A DNA stretch of 8,554 nt, taken from Nitrospirota bacterium. GTDB taxonomy: Bacteria; Nitrospirota_A; Leptospirillia; Leptospirillales; Leptospirillaceae. This document shows positions 1-6,857 of the stretch, piece by piece (position 1 is the stretch's first letter; each line of letters starts with the position of its first letter). The notes beneath the pieces are model-generated. The model saw nothing but the letters and a program-made list of their open reading frames with translations, was not told the DNA's origin and did not search any database. The stretch is from NCBI GenBank assembly GCA_021795275.1, contig JAJYPO010000094.1, forward strand, positions 1 to 8,554, in the 5' to 3' direction. Both the position numbers and the translations under genes were made by a program.

Positions 1-322
1 CTTGGAAGATGAGCGGGCTTTCCACCCGTCGGGCCTTGCGGCTCTGCCGTTACCGGCCTTGTGACGCGGTCTTTCGACCGGCTCCCCTCGCCAATGTTGC
101 GGAGCGGCATTTCGTCCCGATCCGTTTCGTCCGTACCCTATGGTTGTCTGCAACCGGGACCTCCAGGGTCCCGGGGCTGAGGAAGCACCCCGGAGTGGGT
201 CTTGAACCTCTCCGCAACGTAGTCCCTTTTAGGAAGTCGGTGAACCTATCGGCTCCCAAGGCGGACTCAGGCCGGTCAACCGCGCTGTGAAAGCCTCCGG
301 CCTTCAGGCCGAGGCAGTTGAC
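1..322 (+). mobile_element. Probable right-end remnant of an IS200/IS605-type (TnpB-bearing) element
   Basis: No reading frame in the first 441 bases looks like a real protein; the open frames lack family motifs. The stretch instead resembles the 3' end of IS200/IS605/IS1341-type elements. It is rich in short stem-loops and finishes with a GC-rich hairpin (293-315: GCCTC, one bulged C, GGCC, TTCA loop, GGCC, GAGGC) followed by AGTTGAC, a layout typical of the subterminal hairpin and cleavage-site region of these elements. If so, tnpB would lie to the left, outside the window, on the plus strand. No TnpB zinc-finger or DRD motif is visible inside the window. The 119 bases from 323 to the end of pfkB look like ordinary flanking DNA with no gene. 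The family call rests on pattern memory, not on an alignment. Confidence 0.5.
148..322 (+). ncRNA. Candidate omega-RNA (TnpB guide RNA) scaffold
   Basis: TnpB nucleases use an RNA made from the 3' end of their own element; its scaffold ends at the element boundary and the flanking DNA supplies the guide. Here a perfect 8-bp stem (154-161 with 167-174, loop TCCAG) is followed by a mixed region and the terminal bulged hairpin at 293-315, with the presumed boundary near 322. The guide would then begin at about 323 (AAGGATTGCGCC...). The 5' edge given is approximate. No promoter was identified, so the RNA could be processed from a tnpB transcript starting outside the window. Transcription past the boundary would run antisense into the convergent pfkB gene. 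This is inferred from structure and position only. Confidence 0.35.
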
Positions 323-441
323 AAGGATTGCGCCTTTCTCTTCCGGGCAGGTCTTATCAAAACTCCCTGAAACCCCCTCTGGGGACCATGTGAACAATAC
401 GCAACGATGGCATATTTCCAGGAAAAGCTCCAGGTCCTTTT

Positions 442-1401
442 CTAGGCCTTCAGGGCGGAGACCTCGGTCCGGTCGAACAGCTCCTTTAGCTGGCTGGCGG
501 TGAAGATGGCCGTCCCCGGCTGGGCGGCGGTCCCGCTCCCGCAGGCCACGGCGAGCCTCAGTGCGTCTTCCGGCCGCTCTCCCCTCGAAAAGGCGGCGAT
601 CAGTCCAGCCACCATGGAGTCGCCGGCCCCGACCGTGCATTTGACGACCACGGGCGGTGGCTTGGCCATGAAGGTTCCCTCCGGACCGGCGAGAAGGGCC
701 CCCTCGGCTCCGAGGGAGACGCAAACGTAATCGATCCCCTGCCTCGCGAGAAGACGGGCCTCTTCCGCCACGTCCTCGATCCGGGGAACTTCTTTTTCCA
801 GCAACAGGGAAAGCTCGTACTGGTTGGGCTTGATCAGGAAGGGCCTTTGGACGAGGGACTGGCGAAGAAGGATGCCGTGGGCGTCCACGACCGCCCGGCC
901 GCCGATTTCCCGGACCCGTCTGACCATCTCCCCGTAGATGTCCGTGGGAACGCCCGGAGGGACCGATCCCGACAGGACCCCGAACCCGCCCTCCGCACGA
1001 CCCAGAAATCGTCCCAGAACCCTCGAAAGAACCTCCGAGGGAACGAAGGGGCCGATGCCGGTCACCTCGTACTGAGCCTCGGAAGCGGCCTCAAGGATCG
1101 TGGCGTTGATCCGGGTCTCCCCCTCGACCCTTTCACAGTCCACGTGGTCAAGCTGGTCTTCGAGCAGTTTTTCCAGGAGAGTTCCGGCATTGCCGGCCAT
1201 GATGCAGAAATTCGAGGCGGGAACCCCAAGAACGCGAAGGGCCCGTCCCACATTGATCCCGTTTCCTCCGGGATCGGTCCGCGTCGCAGTGGCGTGGCTC
1301 TTCTGGTCCGGGACGAGGCGGGGAACCTCGTAGGAGACGTCGACCGCTGGATTGAGAGTGAGGGTGGCGATGGGACGAGGCGGATTCGTTTGTCCGTTCA
1401 T
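442..1401 (-). CDS. pfkB: PfkB-type 6-phosphofructokinase (ribokinase family)
   Basis: This 319-residue cytoplasmic sugar kinase probably converts fructose-6-phosphate and ATP to fructose-1,6-bisphosphate. It has the full PfkB-family series: NPAVD near residue 17, the sugar-binding GGNGINVGRAL at 45-55, SGSVPPG at 144-150, KPNQYEL at 191-197, and the anion hole with catalytic base, TVGAGDSM, with Asp261 as the expected base. A late ACGSGTAAQPGT stretch matches the equivalent region of E. coli Pfk-2, and the length is close to that enzyme (309). The ATG is preceded by GGGAG five bases upstream. It lies 99 bp downstream of the glucoamylase gene on the same strand and may be cotranscribed, though a weak promoter is possible in the gap. 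Fructose-1-phosphate or tagatose-6-phosphate are alternative substrates the sequence cannot exclude; no PTS genes are nearby to favour fructose-1-phosphate. Confidence 0.9.
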   Translation of the reverse strand: MNGQTNPPRPIATLTLNPAVDVSYEVPRLVPDQKSHATATRTDPGGNGINVGRALRVLGVPASNFCIMAGNAGTLLEKLLEDQLDHVDCERVEGETRINATILEAASEAQYEVTGIGPFVPSEVLSRVLGRFLGRAEGGFGVLSGSVPPGVPTDIYGEMVRRVREIGGRAVVDAHGILLRQSLVQRPFLIKPNQYELSLLLEKEVPRIEDVAEEARLLARQGIDYVCVSLGAEGALLAGPEGTFMAKPPPVVVKCTVGAGDSMVAGLIAAFSRGERPEDALRLAVACGSGTAAQPGTAIFTASQLKELFDRTEVSALKA

Positions 1402-1458
1402 GAGCTCTCCCGTCCGGCGGACCCGGGTCGTGTCACTGTCGGAACCTCTTCGTGACCC

Positions 1459-1487
1459 ACTATACCGGACTATCGACCGGGATTCCA
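1459..1487 (-). promoter_or_regulatory. Weak candidate promoter for pfkB
   Basis: In the 99-bp gap between the glucoamylase stop and pfkB, the minus strand reads TATAGT (1464-1459) as a good -10 box. A poor -35 (TGGAAT, 1487-1482) lies exactly 17 bp upstream. Transcription would start near 1452, leaving a leader of about 50 bases. The -35 match is weak, so pfkB may simply be read from the glucoamylase promoter. Confidence 0.25.
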
Positions 1488-1500
1488 GATCGTGACGGAT

Positions 1501-3849
1501 CTAAATTCGCTCTTCCGGGGCCCCCACCTCCACGCGGTAATCGACTCCCTCCCACTGCCGCTCCTCCGGCCAGAAGAAGGTGAAGTCGATGCGTTGTCCC
1601 TTCCGCAGGGAGGCCACGGGGAGGACCGCACCATAAAAGCCGAGACCCAGGGATCGGGTGGGAGCATCGACGGGATTGGACCAGCCGTCTATTCCCCAAT
1701 GAATCAGTGCCTCTCTCTCAAAGACGAACCGGAGCTCCTTTCCCTCCGCGAGGAAGCGAATCTTGTGCCGGTGGCGCCAGAGCACCCAGGAGATTTCAGG
1801 CCGCTTCCCGCCATAGCGCTCCCAGGTCGCCTTCGGACGGTCGACGGGGATTTTTTGGTCATGGCTGTGGGCCAACTTGACGAACTCGGCATGGGCCCAG
1901 ACCAGGGGCGTGGCCGACCCCGTCGGTCGACCCGGCCAGAGATCCTGCTCCGGGATCGGGGACGAGTCCCAGACCTGCTCGGGGATGAGACCGGTCGGTC
2001 CGGCCATCTGGGCCATGGAGCGGAGGTACGGAAGGGGGCTTTCTCCGGCTGTCAGCGCCGCATGGCCCCGCTCTCCCGCGAGAAGAGGCCAGAGCCTTCC
2101 CCGGCCGTGTCCGTCGAAGGGGCCTCCGTCGGCGTGCTCGCCGTACCCGTCCCCGTTGTAGCGGTGCCAGGCGGGACCGGCGGGTGTGTCGCCCCGAAGC
2201 AGGACATCGACCGCGCGCAATGACTCCCGGACATGGTTGTCTGAGAGGGCCCGCAAGCCGTACCTGACCAGCTGCAGGAAGTCGGTGCTGACCTGGTCGC
2301 AGGCCGCAAGACCCGGGTCATGGCAACGGTTCTTGATAAGGAGCGGCAACCCCTTTGCCGCGGTATCCTCGAGCACCTCGGCCGGAACGGCGCGAAGGTA
2401 ATATCCGGCGATTCCGAGCCCCTCCGCAAGCTTCGTTCTTCCCGACCAGGTCCACGACTCGATCCGGGCATTCCAGGTGTCGGCGATCCAATAGGCAATC
2501 TCCCTTTCTCCCGGATCGAGAAACTGGGCCCCGTCCACCAGGGCCGCGATCGATACGGCAAGGGTAAAGAGGTTGACGCCGGGATCCTCTTCCCAGCGAT
2601 CCTGACCCGTCACCGGACCCTCCCGTATGATGAACCGGAGAGCCCGTTCGATCATGGTCCGAAGCCCTTCAGCCAAAAGGGGTCCCCGGCTCTCGAGCGC
2701 CGCCGCAAGAAGGACGGGGAAAGCCGCTTCGTCGAGCTGAAGCCCTTGCCAGTAGGGCTTTCCTCCGAGCCACTGGTTCTGGAGCCAGTGGCCGTCCTCC
2801 TGTTGGGTGGCCATGAGATAGGAGAGGATCCGGCGAACCGTTTCTTCATCGCCCATGGCCAACAATGCCCCGGCGCTCTCGGCGAGATCCCGGCTCCAGA
2901 CCAGGTGGTAGCCGCCCCGGCTGTCGGAAGCCTCCCCCCACGGAATGGATAGACTGGCGATGAGGGCTCCCGGGAAGCTCTTGTCTTCGTGCACTCGCAG
3001 AACCATGGCCGACGTCCGGTAGGTCCGAATAAGAGTGTCCGGCAATGCGACGGGAAGGCGAAGGGACTCCTGCCAGCCTCTCCACAGGGCCACCTGCTCC
3101 TCCCATTGCGGGGCGAACCCTTCCATGAGGGCGGACAGGGCCAGAGTCGAAGCGGCTTCCCGGCTGCCGGCAAAAGCCAGGGCGAGCGTCCCCGACGGAT
3201 AGGCCTCGCCCATGAGGGCGATCTCGCCAGGACCCGCTTCCCCGAACTCCCAGGCCATCCGGCCGTTCCGGTTGAAATCCTGCCAGCCGTCGCTCTCCCC
3301 CACCTCTCCGCAGGAGGTCCGGGAAAAGGCCTCCTCTCCGCCTGGACGCATCCCTGCCAGAGAAAGGGCGTAGGGCCCCTGGGAGGCCGTCAGCACCTTC
3401 CGTCCATGCCAGGTGTCGCACAGGGCGACATTATCCGGAGCCTGCCCTCCCAAACGCGTGGCGAGAAGGGGATAGAGACGGAGCGTCTCCTCCCCGCTCA
3501 GGCGGTAATCCACCAGGATCGCGTCCCGCAGGGGTGAGGCGACGATATGGAGCTCGAGACGGAAGCGTTCGTGTTCGTGGACGACTCGTACCGCCGGAAT
3601 CCCCTCTCCGGCCATGGTCAGCCCGTAGCGTCCATTGGCCCTGACCTCCGACCAGAATCCCCGGTCGTCCGCCACGATGAAGCCCAGGTCCCGAATCTGG
3701 GGAATGTCGATCCGGGGATGATAGACTTCTGTCAAGATACCGCGCGCCAGCGTAAACCAGATCCGGGAAGGGCCCAGGGACCCTCCCACCATGTCCTTTC
3801 GGGCGGGGCTCCAGACAGGCCGTGAATACGACGCCCGCGGGGCTTTCAC
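1501..3849 (-). CDS. Intracellular GH15 glucoamylase-like glycoside hydrolase
   Basis: This 782-residue enzyme of glycoside hydrolase family 15 should release glucose from the non-reducing ends of alpha-glucans such as glycogen or maltodextrin. An N-terminal beta-rich domain (about 1-255) precedes the (alpha/alpha)6 catalytic domain, and a further beta-rich tail covers about the last 100 residues. Key catalytic-domain motifs are WSRDLAES (about 318-325), QLDEAAF (371-377), DRWEEDPG with Glu420 as likely general acid, GDGYGEH (566-572), and IPEQVWD with Glu624 as likely general base. The start is taken as GTG at 3849 because AAGGAGGAG sits five bases before it; an in-frame ATG at 3894 would add 15 poorly supported residues and lacks that site. 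No signal peptide or lipobox is seen, so action on an internal store is likely. The family also contains glucodextranases and trehalases, so the exact glucan is inferred. It is first in a minus-strand pair with pfkB. Confidence 0.9.
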   Translation of the reverse strand: MKAPRASYSRPVWSPARKDMVGGSLGPSRIWFTLARGILTEVYHPRIDIPQIRDLGFIVADDRGFWSEVRANGRYGLTMAGEGIPAVRVVHEHERFRLELHIVASPLRDAILVDYRLSGEETLRLYPLLATRLGGQAPDNVALCDTWHGRKVLTASQGPYALSLAGMRPGGEEAFSRTSCGEVGESDGWQDFNRNGRMAWEFGEAGPGEIALMGEAYPSGTLALAFAGSREAASTLALSALMEGFAPQWEEQVALWRGWQESLRLPVALPDTLIRTYRTSAMVLRVHEDKSFPGALIASLSIPWGEASDSRGGYHLVWSRDLAESAGALLAMGDEETVRRILSYLMATQQEDGHWLQNQWLGGKPYWQGLQLDEAAFPVLLAAALESRGPLLAEGLRTMIERALRFIIREGPVTGQDRWEEDPGVNLFTLAVSIAALVDGAQFLDPGEREIAYWIADTWNARIESWTWSGRTKLAEGLGIAGYYLRAVPAEVLEDTAAKGLPLLIKNRCHDPGLAACDQVSTDFLQLVRYGLRALSDNHVRESLRAVDVLLRGDTPAGPAWHRYNGDGYGEHADGGPFDGHGRGRLWPLLAGERGHAALTAGESPLPYLRSMAQMAGPTGLIPEQVWDSSPIPEQDLWPGRPTGSATPLVWAHAEFVKLAHSHDQKIPVDRPKATWERYGGKRPEISWVLWRHRHKIRFLAEGKELRFVFEREALIHWGIDGWSNPVDAPTRSLGLGFYGAVLPVASLRKGQRIDFTFFWPEERQWEGVDYRVEVGAPEERI

Positions 3850-3854
3850 CGTGT

Positions 3855-3863
3855 CTCCTCCTT
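3855..3863 (-). promoter_or_regulatory. Ribosome binding site fixing the GTG start of the GH15 gene
   Basis: The minus strand reads AAGGAGGAG, then five bases (ACACG), then GTG. The near-perfect anti-Shine-Dalgarno match decides in favour of GTG at 3849 over the upstream in-frame ATG at 3894. Confidence 0.8.
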
Positions 3864-3934
3864 GTGCATGAATTGTCCGCGTTGCCCCGGCCATTCTCCC
3901 ACGAGTCGAAGCGGGGGGACAACAGCAGATTCCG

Positions 3935-3952
3935 GAGGATTTTTGTATCCTC
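3935..3952. repeat. 6-bp perfect inverted repeat in the divergent control region
   Basis: GAGGAT and ATCCTC (3935-3940 and 3947-3952) form a perfect inverted repeat around the six-base TTTTGT spacer. It sits midway between the divergent glucoamylase and phosphatase genes, where a regulator serving both could bind. It is short enough to be chance. No convincing -35/-10 pair for the glucoamylase direction was found beside it. Confidence 0.25.
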
Positions 3953-3979
3953 TTGGGCTTCTTTCAAAGATCCTCCTCC

Positions 3980-4009
3980 TTGTTGGCCCTTCCGACTTTC
4001 TGCTATTCT
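3980..4009 (+). promoter_or_regulatory. Candidate promoter for the phosphatase-pgi pair
   Basis: TTGTTG (3980-3985) and TATTCT (4004-4009) are spaced by 18 bp. The -10 is preceded by TG in the extended -10 position (TGCTATTCT). Predicted initiation near 4016 would leave a leader of about 30 bases before the ATG at 4047. It fits a housekeeping-sigma promoter but was judged by eye only. Confidence 0.45.
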
Positions 4010-4046
4010 CGGAGGGATGCATCCGACCCCAACCCCAGGAGTGTCC

Positions 4047-4652
4047 ATGCACCTCTTTCTTGTCCGCCACGGAGCCACCGAATGGTCGGTCTCCGGACGC
4101 CACACCGGCAGGACCGACCTTCCCCTCACCCCTGAGGGAGAAGCGGGCGCCAGAAATCTTGGCCCCCTCCTCCATGCCCTGAACCCACGCCTTGTCCTGT
4201 CGAGTCCCCTCACCCGGGCTCGCCACACCGCCGAACTTGCGGGATTCGGGAGGAGTCTCCGGATCGATCCCGACCTTGCCGAATGGGACTATGGCCGGTA
4301 CGAAGGCCGGACGACCCTCGATATCTGCCGGGACACCCCCGGATGGGATCTCTTCCGCGACGGGACTCCGGAGGGGGAATCCCTCTCCGATGTGACCCGA
4401 AGGGTCCGGCGGGTTCTCTCAAAACTCGAGGAAACCGGACAGGACGCCCTTCTGTTCTCACACGGCCATCTTCTCCGGGTCCTCGTCGCAAACTGGCTCC
4501 GCCTTCCATCCGACAGCGCCCGGCATTTTGCCATCGAAACAAGCTCTCTCACCATCCTGGGAAACGAGCATTCCTGGCCCGCCCTTCTCGCCCTGAACAG
4601 AAAACCCTTCGAGATTCCGGACACCACGCCCAGCCAAAGGAGTCACGCATGA
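4047..4652 (+). CDS. Histidine phosphatase family (phosphoglycerate mutase-like) sugar-phosphate phosphatase
   Basis: This 201-residue cytoplasmic protein belongs to the two-histidine phosphatase superfamily. It has the N-terminal phosphate pocket LVRHGATEW with nucleophile His8, [11 protein letters not shown] (52-62) supplying Arg57, EWDYGRYEG (79-87) with Glu79 as likely proton donor, and SHGHLLRV with second histidine His139. The EWDYGxYEG form and overall length resemble the acid or sugar-phosphate phosphatase branch (for example M. tuberculosis Rv3214) more than true cofactor-dependent mutase, which is longer. A sugar-phosphate substrate is therefore favoured over 2,3-bisphosphoglycerate; this is inference. 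The start at 4047 has AGGAG five bases upstream. The in-frame ATG at 4018 has its GGAGGG abutting the codon, which is too close. The TGA stop overlaps the pgi ATG, indicating translational coupling and a related metabolic job. Confidence 0.88.
   Translation: MHLFLVRHGATEWSVSGRHTGRTDLPLTPEGEAGARNLGPLLHALNPRLVLSSPLTRARHTAELAGFGRSLRIDPDLAEWDYGRYEGRTTLDICRDTPGWDLFRDGTPEGESLSDVTRRVRRVLSKLEETGQDALLFSHGHLLRVLVANWLRLPSDSARHFAIETSSLTILGNEHSWPALLALNRKPFEIPDTTPSQRSHA
4636..4642 (+). promoter_or_regulatory. pgi ribosome binding site inside the phosphatase gene
   Basis: AAAGGAG lies six bases before the pgi ATG, within the last codons of the phosphatase gene. Together with the ATGA overlap (ATG 4649-4651, TGA 4650-4652) it fixes the pgi start and suggests coupled translation. 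Confidence 0.8.
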
Positions 4653-6292
4653 CCCGCCCTGTCCCACCCCGTGTCACAGGACTGCCGGTCTGGAAGGCCC
4701 TGGCCGCTCAAAGCCGGGCCATCGAATCCCGCTCCCTCCGGAGCCTGTTTGCAGGGGACCCCGAGCGGGGCCTTCGGATGGCGGCCGAAGGGGCCGGACT
4801 CTATCTCGACTACTCGAAGAATCTGGTGACCGATGAGGTTCTTTCCCTTCTGTTCGATCTGGCGCGAGCCTGCAACCTTCCCGAACACATTGACGCCATG
4901 TTCCGGGGAGAGCATATCAACCGGACGGAAAACAGGGCCGTCCTCCATATCGCACTCCGGATGCCCCGGGACCGATCCCTGGTGGTGGACGGAGCGGATG
5001 TGGTCCAGGAGGTGCATGCAGTCCTCGACCGCATGGACGCCTTCTCGCGCCGGATCCGGGACGGATCCTGGACCGGCGCCACGGGGAAACCCCTCAAGAA
5101 CGTCGTCAATATCGGAATCGGGGGATCGGACCTGGGACCGGTCATGGCCTACGAGGCCCTCCGCTCCTGTTCCGACCGGAACCGGAATTTCCGGTTCGTC
5201 TCGAACATCGACGGGACCGATTTCGTCGAGGCCACCCGGGACCTCGATCCGGAGGAGACTCTCTTCATCGTCTCCTCGAAAACCTTCACGACGCTCGAGA
5301 CCATGACAAACGCGCGAACGGCCCGGGACTGGTTGCTCGCGCGCATCAAGTCGGAAGACGCGGTGAGGCGCCACTTCGTGGCGGTCTCCACCAACGCCGC
5401 GGAGGTCAGGAAATTCGGGATCGACACCGACAACATGTTCGGCTTCTGGGACTGGGTGGGGGGACGCTATTCCATGGACTCGGCCATCGGACTCTCCACC
5501 ATGATCGCCATCGGCCCCGAAGCCTTCCGGGAGATGCTGGACGGCTTCCACGCCATGGACGAACACTTCCGGACCACCCCCATCGAGCGGAACCTCCCGG
5601 TTCTGATGGGGCTCCTCGTGGTGTGGTACACCAACTTTCTGGGAAGCCAGACCGTGGCCGTCCTCCCTTACGACCACTACCTCAAGCGCTTTCCCGCATA
5701 CCTCCAGCAGCTGACCATGGAATCAAACGGCAAGCACGTCCATCTCGACGGCTCCCCCGTAGACACGACCACCGGTCCCATCTACTGGGGAGAACCGGGA
5801 ACCAACGGACAGCATTCCTTCTATCAGCTCATCCACCAGGGCACCCGGCTGATTCCGATCGACTTCATCGGCTTCGCCCGCTCCCGAAATCCCCTGGGAA
5901 ACCACCACGACATCCTGATGGCCAATCTTTTCGCCCAGGGGGAGGCCCTGGCCTTCGGCAAGACCGCCGATGAGGTCCGGGCATCGGGGGTCCCCGAATT
6001 CCAGGTTCCCCACCGCACCTTCGAGGGAAACCGGCCGAGCAGCACCATCCTGGCCGAGTCCCTGACCCCCCGGATCCTCGGCGCCCTTGTGGCCCTCTAT
6101 GAACACAGCGTCTTCACCCAGGGCGTTGTCTGGGGGATCGACTCCTTCGACCAGTGGGGCGTGGAGCTCGGCAAGGTGATGGCGGTCCGAATCATCGACG
6201 AACTGGAGGGAAAGGAATCGGAAGGGGGGGCCCACGACAGCGGAACGGCTGAACTAATGCGGCGCTACCGGACGATGCGGGAAAAAGGGTAG
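4649..6292 (+). CDS. pgi: Glucose-6-phosphate isomerase
   Basis: This 547-residue cytoplasmic enzyme reversibly converts glucose-6-phosphate to fructose-6-phosphate, linking glycogen turnover to glycolysis, gluconeogenesis and the pentose phosphate route. Its length matches the E. coli enzyme (549). Family signatures run in order: GIGGSDLGP (156-164), phosphate-binding VSSKTFTT (208-215), GGRYS with Arg273, MESNGK with catalytic base Glu358, [13 protein letters not shown] with His389 for ring opening, [10 protein letters not shown] (455-464), and the C-terminal DQWGVELGK with Lys509. All expected active-site residues are present, so it should be active. A longer upstream open frame exists, but ATG 4649 has its own AAAGGAG and matches the family N-terminus. 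It is probably cotranscribed with the overlapping phosphatase gene and ends 28 bases before the convergent arsR. Confidence 0.97.
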   Translation: MTRPVPPRVTGLPVWKALAAQSRAIESRSLRSLFAGDPERGLRMAAEGAGLYLDYSKNLVTDEVLSLLFDLARACNLPEHIDAMFRGEHINRTENRAVLHIALRMPRDRSLVVDGADVVQEVHAVLDRMDAFSRRIRDGSWTGATGKPLKNVVNIGIGGSDLGPVMAYEALRSCSDRNRNFRFVSNIDGTDFVEATRDLDPEETLFIVSSKTFTTLETMTNARTARDWLLARIKSEDAVRRHFVAVSTNAAEVRKFGIDTDNMFGFWDWVGGRYSMDSAIGLSTMIAIGPEAFREMLDGFHAMDEHFRTTPIERNLPVLMGLLVVWYTNFLGSQTVAVLPYDHYLKRFPAYLQQLTMESNGKHVHLDGSPVDTTTGPIYWGEPGTNGQHSFYQLIHQGTRLIPIDFIGFARSRNPLGNHHDILMANLFAQGEALAFGKTADEVRASGVPEFQVPHRTFEGNRPSSTILAESLTPRILGALVALYEHSVFTQGVVWGIDSFDQWGVELGKVMAVRIIDELEGKESEGGAHDSGTAELMRRYRTMREKG

Positions 6293-6308
6293 CGAATCAG
6301 GATCCCGG

Positions 6309-6339
6309 GGACCGGTCCTCTCAGGAAGACCGGTCCTTT
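6309..6339 (+). terminator. Stem-loop terminator between pgi and arsR
   Basis: A perfect 9-bp stem, GGACCGGTC (6309-6317) with GACCGGTCC (6328-6336), closes a 10-base loop and is followed by TTT, 16 bases after the pgi stop. The T run is short, so termination may be partial. The right arm overlaps the last codons of convergent arsR. In the minus direction no T run follows, so it could at most slow arsR transcription. Each arm contains the palindrome GACCGGTC, so the arms are also direct repeats. Confidence 0.5.
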
Positions 6340-6707
6340 CCAGCATTTCCGGGGGCAGAAGGCGGGCATTCTCCGGAGGGAGGAACCCCCTCCGCGTTTT
6401 TGCAACAGTTCTCGGTCAGATAGGTGATGACCTCCTCGACGGTTCCGATCCGCGACCGGTAGCGCAGGAAGCGACCCTCTGCGATCACCGAAAGAAGGCC
6501 GGCCAGGGTCATGGCCTTCAGGTGAAAGGAGAGGTTGGTCGGCGGAATCCTCAGTATGCGGGAGATTTCCCCGGCCACAAGGCCCTTCGGCTCGTGGGTC
6601 ACGAGCAGGCGAAAGATCTCGAGCCGGACCCCGGATGCCAGGGCTTCGAAGATTCCAAGCATTCGGGGGTCGATCCGCGAGTCGGGACTTGATTTTTTAT
6701 CTGGCAC
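6321..6707 (-). CDS. arsR: ArsR/SmtB-family arsenite-responsive repressor with C-terminal cysteine site
   Basis: This 128-residue winged-helix protein should bind the ars control region as a dimer and release it on binding arsenite or antimonite. The winged helix spans about 15-90, with the recognition region near 44-67 (AGEISRIL...PTNLSFHLKAM) and the wing around LLSVIAEGRFLRYR. It lacks the classic ELCVCDL metal site: the equivalent stretch (KGLVAGEIS) has no cysteine. Its only three cysteines are Cys101, Cys102 and Cys114 in the tail. This recalls Acidithiobacillus ferrooxidans ArsR, which binds As(III) through Cys95, Cys96 and Cys102, although the last spacing is longer here. It starts at GTG, with AAAGGAGG five bases upstream. 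It lies 150 bp downstream of arsC on the same strand, so autoregulation with arsC is likely. Antimonite response is inferred. Confidence 0.92.
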   Translation of the reverse strand: MPDKKSSPDSRIDPRMLGIFEALASGVRLEIFRLLVTHEPKGLVAGEISRILRIPPTNLSFHLKAMTLAGLLSVIAEGRFLRYRSRIGTVEEVITYLTENCCKNAEGVPPSGECPPSAPGNAGKDRSS

Positions 6708-6857
6708 CGGACCCTCCTTTCATCAAGAGTTGTTCTTTCATCCTACCACCGGTTCTCCTTTGGGGAAACACTCATTCAGGGTTGCGACACCCGACCTTAC
6801 GCCGGAACCCTCCGGGTCGCATTCGTCTCTTGAAACCGACCTTCCCCTGACCAGCCC

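Noticed and set aside
9..290. Plus-strand 93-codon open frame at the window start
   Set aside because: No TnpB zinc finger, DRD motif or other family pattern; arginine- and proline-rich, as expected from non-coding GC-rich DNA over structured RNA.
371..384. CCCC-TCT-GGGG hairpin as a pfkB terminator
   Set aside because: Only a 4-bp stem with a three-base loop and a short TTT after it on the minus strand. The A/T stem right at the pfkB stop (422-442) is not GC-rich either. Neither supports a confident terminator.
50..724. Minus-strand open frame of 224 codons across the left end and the end of pfkB
   Set aside because: It overlaps pfkB in another frame, has low-complexity Arg/Gly-rich composition and no motif. 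The part reading VNCLGLKAGGFHS is simply the antisense of the IS-type terminal hairpin.
3431..4228. Minus-strand open frame with an AAGGAGGAGG-TTG start near 3967 upstream of the glucoamylase
   Set aside because: The Shine-Dalgarno-like tract is real, but the frame runs far into the glucoamylase gene out of phase, loses protein-like composition, and cannot be a short leader.
4643..5677. Long minus-strand open frame (344 codons) opposite pgi
   Set aside because: Codon-position shadow of pgi; His/Val/Gly/Asp-rich composition typical of antisense frames, with no motifs.
6802..6815. CCGGA-ACCC-TCCGG hairpin between arsC and arsR
   Set aside because: Five base pairs with no T run on either strand; too weak to call an arsC terminator or attenuator.
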